Of a stretch of DNA of 64,000 bases, positions 59,647 to 64,000 are shown one piece after another (position 1 is the first letter of the stretch; each line of letters begins with the position of its first letter). A model generated the notes under the pieces. It did not search any database and had not been told where the DNA came from. It saw only the letters and a list, made by a program, of their open reading frames with translations. A program made the position numbers and the translations under genes. This stretch comes from Clostridiales bacterium UBA1774 (GTDB taxonomy: Bacteria > Bacillota > Clostridia > Oscillospirales > Oscillospiraceae): NCBI GenBank assembly GCA_002314635.1, contig DCGQ01000025.1, positions 1,118 to 65,117 on the forward strand. The letters run 5' to 3'.

Positions 59647-60296
59647 TGAAGCGGATCACCCTGTTCTGCGGTCATTTCGGCACCGGAAAGACCAATGTGG
59701 CGGTGAATTACGCCCAGTATATCCGTGCGCAGGGACTTCCCACCGCCATCGCAGATCTGGATATTGTGAACCCCTATTTCCGCACCAAGGACAGCGAGGA
59801 TGAACTGAAAACCGCCGGAATCGATGTCATCTCCCTTCCCTTTGCCAACTCCAGCGTGGACTTGCCCGCCCTTCCGGCGGAAGCCTACTCGCTGGTGCAG
59901 AATACCAGCCGCTATGCGGTTCTGGACATCGGCGGCGATGACCGGGGTGCTTACGCGCTGGGTCGCTATGTACCCTATATTCTGGCAGAGAACAACTATG
60001 ATAACCTGTTGGTGGTGAATTTTCACCGACCGCTGACCCGCAATGCGGAGGAAGCCATGGAAAGCTTCGCGGAAATCGCGCTGGCTGCCAAGATCCCGTT
60101 TACCGGCATTGTGAACAACTCCAATATGGGCGAGGAAACCACGCCGGAGGATATCGAATCCACCTTCCCCGAAGCGGAAAAGCTTTCCATGCTCAGCGGA
60201 CTGCCTGTTGTCATGACTACAGTCCGCGCCGATCTGGCAGATCAAATTCATTGCGATAACCTTTTCCCCCTGCAGCTGCAGAAAAAGTATTGGTAA
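59646..60296 (+). CDS. P-loop NTPase of MinD/NifH-like type, unknown role
   Basis: This 216-residue cytoplasmic protein begins with a Walker A GHFGTGKTN (about 9-17). ADLDIVNPYFR follows, and a later Walker-B-like segment is VLDIGGDDRGAYALGR. The fold resembles small SIMIBI ATPases (MinD/CooC-like). It sits between ilvE and the VOR genes, coupled to ilvE (TGATG) and 12 bases before the ferredoxin gene. A maturation or metal/cluster-loading role for VOR is conceivable by analogy with CooC; nothing in the sequence proves it. Confidence 0.8.
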   Translation: MKRITLFCGHFGTGKTNVAVNYAQYIRAQGLPTAIADLDIVNPYFRTKDSEDELKTAGIDVISLPFANSSVDLPALPAEAYSLVQNTSRYAVLDIGGDDRGAYALGRYVPYILAENNYDNLLVVNFHRPLTRNAEEAMESFAEIALAAKIPFTGIVNNSNMGEETTPEDIESTFPEAEKLSMLSGLPVVMTTVRADLADQIHCDNLFPLQLQKKYW

Positions 60297-60308
60297 AGGA
60301 GACCCGAT

Positions 60309-60515
60309 ATGCCGAAAGTAACCTTCAAAACCGATATCTGCAAGGGCTGCGGCCTGTGTGTAGCCGCCTGTCCCAAGCACATTATCGCCATCGCCAAGGA
60401 AAAGCTGAACAAGAAGGGGTATTCCCCTGCCGAGATCACCGATCAGGCCGCCTGCGTGGGCTGCGCGTTCTGCGCTACCATGTGCCCTGACTGCGTGATC
60501 ACCGTTGAAAAGTGA
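60309..60515 (+). CDS. vorD: VOR delta subunit, 2[4Fe-4S] ferredoxin
   Basis: This 68-residue ferredoxin has two clusters, CKGCGLCVAACP and CVGCAFCATMCP. In four-subunit 2-oxoacid oxidoreductases the delta subunit passes electrons between the thiamine site and external ferredoxin. It comes directly before vorB, vorA and vorC, the usual order. ATG 60309 follows AAAGGAGA. Confidence 0.93.
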   Translation: MPKVTFKTDICKGCGLCVAACPKHIIAIAKEKLNKKGYSPAEITDQAACVGCAFCATMCPDCVITVEK

Positions 60516-60526
60516 GGTGACGGAAC

Positions 60527-61585
60527 ATGAGTGAAAAAGTCCTGATGAAGGGCAATGAAGCCATTGCCGAAGCCGCCATCCGTGCGGGCTGCAAGTTCTA
60601 TTTCGGCTACCCCATCACGCCGCAGACCGAGTTGGCCGCTTACATGGCCAAGAAAATGCCGAAAATCGGTGGCACCTTCCTGCAGGCCGAAAGCGAGCTG
60701 GCCGCCATCAACATGGTGTACGGTGTTGCCTCCGCCGGTAAGCGTGCCATGACCTCCTCCTCCTCCCCCGGAATCTCCCTGAAGCAGGAAGGCATCTCCT
60801 ATCTGGCAGGCGCCGATCTGCCTGCGCTGATCGTCAATGTGCAGCGCGGCGGCCCGGGTCTGGGCGGCATCCAGCCCTCCCAGTGCGACTATTTCCAGGC
60901 CACCAAGGGCGGCGGTCACGGTGACTATCACCTGATCGTACTGACCCCCTCCTCCGTGCAGGAAATGGCGGACCTGACCGCGCTGGCCTTTGATCTGGCC
61001 GACAAGTACCGCGTTCCCTCCATGCTGCTGGCTGACGGCACCATGGGTCAGATGATGGAGCCGGTGGTTCTGCCGGAGCCTCATGAGAATGTGATTGAGA
61101 AGCCCTGGGCCGTCACCGGCACGGGCATGAAGCGTCCTCACAACATCGTAAACTCTCTGTATCTGGTGCCCGAGATTCTGGAGCAGACCAACATTGAGCG
61201 TTTCCAGCGCTATGCCCAGATCGAAGAAAATGAAGCCCGCTGGGAGAGCTACCGCATGGAAGATGCGGAGTACTGCGTGGTAGCCTTCGGTATTGCCGCC
61301 CGCGTCAGCCGCAACGCGGTGGATCAGGCTCGCAAGGAAGGCATCAAGGTGGGCATGATCCGCCCCATCACCGTATGGCCCTTCCCCAAGAAGCCGCTGG
61401 CAGAAGCCGCAGACAAGGTCAAGGGCTTCCTCAGCGTGGAGCTGAGCATGGGTCAGATGATCGAAGATGTCCGTCTCGCCACGGACTGCCGCAAGCCGGT
61501 GAAGCTCTGCTTCCGCGCCGGCGGAATGATCCCTTCCCCCGATCAGGTGCTGGAAGAGATCCGCAACATGCAGGGAGGGAAATAA
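60527..61585 (+). CDS. vorB: 2-oxoisovalerate:ferredoxin oxidoreductase alpha subunit
   Basis: This 352-residue alpha subunit begins MSEKVLMKGNEAIAEAAIRAG and has YFGYPITPQTELAAYM, SPGISLKQEGISYLAGADLP and GGPGLGGIQPSQ. The pattern fits VorB (3-methyl-2-oxobutanoate dehydrogenase type) better than pyruvate or 2-oxoglutarate enzymes. VOR interconverts branched 2-oxo acids and acyl-CoA plus CO2 with ferredoxin. GTGAGGTGACGG precedes the ATG. It forms the core with VorA. Confidence 0.93.
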   Translation: MSEKVLMKGNEAIAEAAIRAGCKFYFGYPITPQTELAAYMAKKMPKIGGTFLQAESELAAINMVYGVASAGKRAMTSSSSPGISLKQEGISYLAGADLPALIVNVQRGGPGLGGIQPSQCDYFQATKGGGHGDYHLIVLTPSSVQEMADLTALAFDLADKYRVPSMLLADGTMGQMMEPVVLPEPHENVIEKPWAVTGTGMKRPHNIVNSLYLVPEILEQTNIERFQRYAQIEENEARWESYRMEDAEYCVVAFGIAARVSRNAVDQARKEGIKVGMIRPITVWPFPKKPLAEAADKVKGFLSVELSMGQMIEDVRLATDCRKPVKLCFRAGGMIPSPDQVLEEIRNMQGGK

Positions 61586-61588
61586 GCC

Positions 61589-62341
61589 ATGACCGTATTT
61601 GAAAAGCCGAAAAGCCTTGCAGACATCGAACTGCATTATTGCCCCGGCTGCACCCACGGCATCATCCACCGTCTGGTGGCGGAAGCCATTGACACGCTGG
61701 GCATCGAAGGCCGTACCGTCGGCGTTGCGCCGGTGGGCTGTGCCGTTCTTGCTTATAACTACTTCAACTGTGACATGGTAGAAGCCGCCCATGGCCGCGC
61801 ACCCGCCATTGCCACCGGTCTGAAGCGTGCCATGCCTGAGAACATCATCTTCACCTATCAGGGCGACGGTGACCTTGCCTCCATCGGCATGGCGGAAACC
61901 GTCCACTCCGCCACCCGCGGTGAGAACATCACCATTATCTTTGTCAACAACGCGATCTTCGGCATGACCGGCGGTCAGATGGCTCCCACCTCTCTGCCCG
62001 GTCAGGTCACGCAGACTTCCCCCTACGGCCGCGACGTCAAGACTGCCGGTTACCCGGTTCGTGTGTGTGAGATGCTCTCCACGCTGGACGGTCCCGAGTA
62101 TCTGGCTCGCGTTGCCGTGAACAACGTGAAGAACGTGAAGCAGGCCAAAGCCGCCATTGAGAAGGCTTTCCGCAATCAGGTGGAGGGCAAGGGTTTCTCT
62201 TTGGTGGAGATCATTTCTTCCTGCCCCACCAACTGGGGTCTGACGCCGGAAAACGCGCTGAAATGGGTGGATGAGAAGATGATTCCCTACTACCCGTTGG
62301 GCGTTTACAAAGACAGAAGCGCAAAGGAGGCACAGGTATGA
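61589..62341 (+). CDS. vorA: VOR beta subunit, thiamine diphosphate binding
   Basis: This 250-residue subunit holds the thiamine site GDGDLASIGMAETVHSATRG...FVNNAIFGMTGGQ. The CPGCTHG motif near residue 18 is the conserved cysteine pair of the family. It follows vorB after three bases and overlaps vorC (ATGA). Together these subunits would carboxylate branched acyl-CoA in the biosynthetic direction if reduced ferredoxin is available. Confidence 0.93.
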   Translation: MTVFEKPKSLADIELHYCPGCTHGIIHRLVAEAIDTLGIEGRTVGVAPVGCAVLAYNYFNCDMVEAAHGRAPAIATGLKRAMPENIIFTYQGDGDLASIGMAETVHSATRGENITIIFVNNAIFGMTGGQMAPTSLPGQVTQTSPYGRDVKTAGYPVRVCEMLSTLDGPEYLARVAVNNVKNVKQAKAAIEKAFRNQVEGKGFSLVEIISSCPTNWGLTPENALKWVDEKMIPYYPLGVYKDRSAKEAQV

Positions 62342-62868
62342 CCACCAATCTTCTGATTGCCGGTTTCGGCGGACAGGGCATCCTGTTTGCCGGTAAGTTT
62401 CTCTCCTACAAGTGCCTGCTGGAAGGCCGTCAGCTGAGCTGGCTTCCCTCCTACGGCCCGGAAATGCGCGGCGGCACCGCGAACTGCAGCGTCATTCTCT
62501 CTGATGAGCCGGTGGGTTCTCCCATCGTCTCCAAGCCGGATGTGCTGATCGCCATGAACCTGCCCTCTCTGGACAAGTACGAAAACGATGTGGTTCCCGG
62601 CGGCATCATCATGGTGGACTCCACCCTGATCGAGCGCAAGGTGAGCCGGACGGATGTGAAGGTCTTCTATGTGCCCTCCACCGCCATGGCGCAGGAGATC
62701 GGCGCTCCCACCCTTGCCAACATGATCATGGTCGGCAAGTTTATCAAGGAGACCAACGCGGTTTCCTATGAGAATCTGGAGGAAGCACTGGGCAAGGTCG
62801 TTTCCGCCCGCCATCAGGATCTGTTTGACATTAACCTGAACGCAATCCGCAAGGGTTACGAAAGCTGA
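62338..62868 (+). CDS. vorC: VOR gamma subunit
   Basis: This 176-residue gamma subunit begins [19 protein letters not shown] and has [23 protein letters not shown], the pattern of the CoA-handling gamma domain in 2-oxoacid:acceptor oxidoreductases. ATG 62338 overlaps the vorA stop by four bases, with AAAGGAGG upstream. It ends the operon; a hairpin terminator follows. Confidence 0.93.
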   Translation: MTTNLLIAGFGGQGILFAGKFLSYKCLLEGRQLSWLPSYGPEMRGGTANCSVILSDEPVGSPIVSKPDVLIAMNLPSLDKYENDVVPGGIIMVDSTLIERKVSRTDVKVFYVPSTAMAQEIGAPTLANMIMVGKFIKETNAVSYENLEEALGKVVSARHQDLFDINLNAIRKGYES

Positions 62869-62875
62869 TTTTTCC

Positions 62876-62915
62876 GCCGGGGTATCGGATTTCCGATATC
62901 CCGGCAATTCTTTTT
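62876..62915 (+). terminator. Terminator of the ilvE-vor operon
   Basis: GCCGGGGTATCGGA (62876-62889) pairs with TCCGATATCCCGGC (62892-62905); AATTCTTTTT follows. Confidence 0.9.
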
Positions 62916-62924
62916 CATTTATTC

Positions 62925-62953
62925 TTTACAAGATGCCTTTCTTTTGGTAAAAT
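62925..62953 (+). promoter_or_regulatory. Promoter of argS
   Basis: TTTACA (62925-62930), 17 bases, TAAAAT (62948-62953). Confidence 0.8.
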
Positions 62954-62984
62954 ACCCCTCACTACATGAAAAAGGCGAAGGAAC

Positions 62985-64000
62985 ATGAAAATTTTACTTG
63001 ATTTGATTACGGAACAGGTCAGTGATGCATTTGAAGCGGCAGGTTTTGACGCCAAGCTTGGCAAAGTTACCCTGTCCAACCGTCCTGACCTCTGCGAATA
63101 CCAGTGTAACGGCGCGCTGGCCGGTGCCAAGCTCTACCATAAGGCTCCCATCCAGATTGCCAATGCAGTCAAAGAACAGCTGGCAGACTGCAAAATGTTT
63201 TCCGGTGTGGAAGCAGTCAATCCCGGTTTTCTGAACATCCGGCTGGACAGTGATTTCCTCACGGAGTATGTATCGGCCATGGCTGCGGATGCCCGCATGG
63301 GCTGTGAACAGGACCCGGACGCAGGAACGGTCATTGTGGACTACGGCGGCCCCAACGTGGCAAAGCCGCTCCACATCGGTCATCTCCGCAGTGCTATCAT
63401 CGGCGAAAGTATCAAGCGGATCTATGCCTATTTCGGCAATCATACCATCGGTGACATTCACCTTGGCGACTGGGGCCTTCAGATGGGTCTGATTATTGCC
63501 GAGGTGCAGGAACGGCAACCGGAGCTGCCCTATTTTGATCCGGCTTTCACCGGCGAATACCCGGCAGAAGCGCCCTTCACCATTTCCGAACTGGAGGAGA
63601 TTTACCCGAAAGCCAGCGCCAAAAGCAAGGAAAACGCCGAGTTTGCCAAAAGGGCCCACGATGCCACTTATGAGCTGCAGAACGGCAACCGGGGTTATCT
63701 GGCCATGTGGCAGCATATTATGCGTGTTTCTGTGGCAGACCTGAAAAAGAACTATGACAATCTGAATGTGCATTTTGAACAGTGGCTGGGTGAAAGTGAC
63801 GCGCAGTCCTTCATTCCGCAGATGCTGGATACCGTCAAGGCCAAGGGTCTGGCCGTAGAGTCCGACGGGGCGCTGGTGGTGCCCGTGCAGGAGGAAAGCG
63901 ACACTAAGGAGATTCCGCCCTGCATTCTGGTCAAGTCCGATGGTGCCACCCTGTATGCAACCACCGACCTTGCCACCATCGTACAGCGGATGCAGGACTT
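62985..64000 (+). CDS. argS: Arginyl-tRNA synthetase, C-terminus off the window
   Basis: The first 338 residues are present. This class I synthetase charges tRNA-Arg with arginine. The N-terminal additional domain is at 1-105 (NRPDLCEYQCNGALAGAKLY). The catalytic domain has VDYGGPNVAKPLHIGHLRS, with the HIGH motif near residue 128, and LGDWGLQMGLIIAE. The sequence stays open to the window edge after ATTDLATI. ATG 62985 follows GAAGGA. No T-box precedes it. Confidence 0.96.
   Translation, partial: MKILLDLITEQVSDAFEAAGFDAKLGKVTLSNRPDLCEYQCNGALAGAKLYHKAPIQIANAVKEQLADCKMFSGVEAVNPGFLNIRLDSDFLTEYVSAMAADARMGCEQDPDAGTVIVDYGGPNVAKPLHIGHLRSAIIGESIKRIYAYFGNHTIGDIHLGDWGLQMGLIIAEVQERQPELPYFDPAFTGEYPAEAPFTISELEEIYPKASAKSKENAEFAKRAHDATYELQNGNRGYLAMWQHIMRVSVADLKKNYDNLNVHFEQWLGESDAQSFIPQMLDTVKAKGLAVESDGALVVPVQEESDTKEIPPCILVKSDGATLYATTDLATIVQRMQD

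Noticed and set aside
49122..62868. Reading the region as a branched-chain amino acid degradation pathway for energy
   Set aside because: The enzymes could run that way, but control by Leu, Ile and Val T-boxes, which induce on starvation, and AMP-forming ligases, which consume ATP, fit synthesis better. Not excluded.

Overview
The window looks like chromosome of an anaerobic, spore-forming Gram-positive bacterium of the Clostridia, most like the gut Oscillospiraceae/Ruminococcaceae. The evidence is AGGAGG-type ribosome sites, TTGACA/TATAAT promoters 17 bases apart, four T-box leaders, spoIIID and CotF-like spore-coat genes, DUF1292 and IreB small proteins, an Opp peptide transporter, a phosphoketolase and a ferredoxin-dependent 2-oxoacid oxidoreductase. 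The taxon is inferred; no rRNA is present. Most of the window is GC-rich, while the first 1.6 kb is visibly AT-richer.

Layout. 1-3053 (minus): small hypothetical proteins, a Sel1-repeat protein and the rRNA methyltransferase RlmD. 3.1-8.1 kb: an esterase, then a minus-strand operon of a stand-alone sucrose-kinase-like P-loop protein, a GH13_18 phosphorylase and a serine hydrolase. 8.2-13.6 kb: a SurA-like membrane protein, a probable 6S RNA, a DUF1292 protein and a class A penicillin-binding protein. 13.6-21 kb: serC-serA, mtaB, a cysteine desulfurase, hom and lysC. 21-34 kb: an M23-like protein, a membrane protein, two very large family-5 solute-binding lipoproteins and oppBCDF, whose C, D and F subunits carry large insertions. 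34.2-37.8 kb: spoIIID behind a SigE-type promoter, spore-coat-like genes, a MazF-type toxin without a visible antitoxin, and small envelope proteins. 37.9-43.5 kb: a Phe T-box with pheST, ireB and an NlpC/P60 hydrolase. 43.6-49 kb: a candidate small RNA, phosphoketolase, a phosphoribosyltransferase, a GH2 enzyme and a metallo-beta-lactamase-fold protein.

The most striking part is 49.1-62.9 kb. Three T-box leaders in a row have, aligned by one structural register, specifier triplets CTC (Leu), ATC (Ile) and GTC (Val). The Leu leader controls an isopropylmalate-synthase-like protein that has lost its HxH metal ligands, translationally coupled to a fusion of a xylose-isomerase-like TIM barrel with an acyl-CoA ligase. 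The Ile leader controls a fusion of XRE helix-turn-helix, cupin and acyl-CoA ligase. The Val leader controls a paralogous fusion followed by ilvE, a P-loop NTPase and a complete four-subunit VOR-type oxidoreductase. My reading is a starvation-induced route that salvages branched-chain acids (isovalerate, 2-methylbutyrate, isobutyrate): activation to acyl-CoA, reductive carboxylation by VOR, and transamination by IlvE to Leu, Ile and Val. The T-boxes, domains and gene order are read from the sequence; the substrates and flux direction are inference.

The window ends inside argS.
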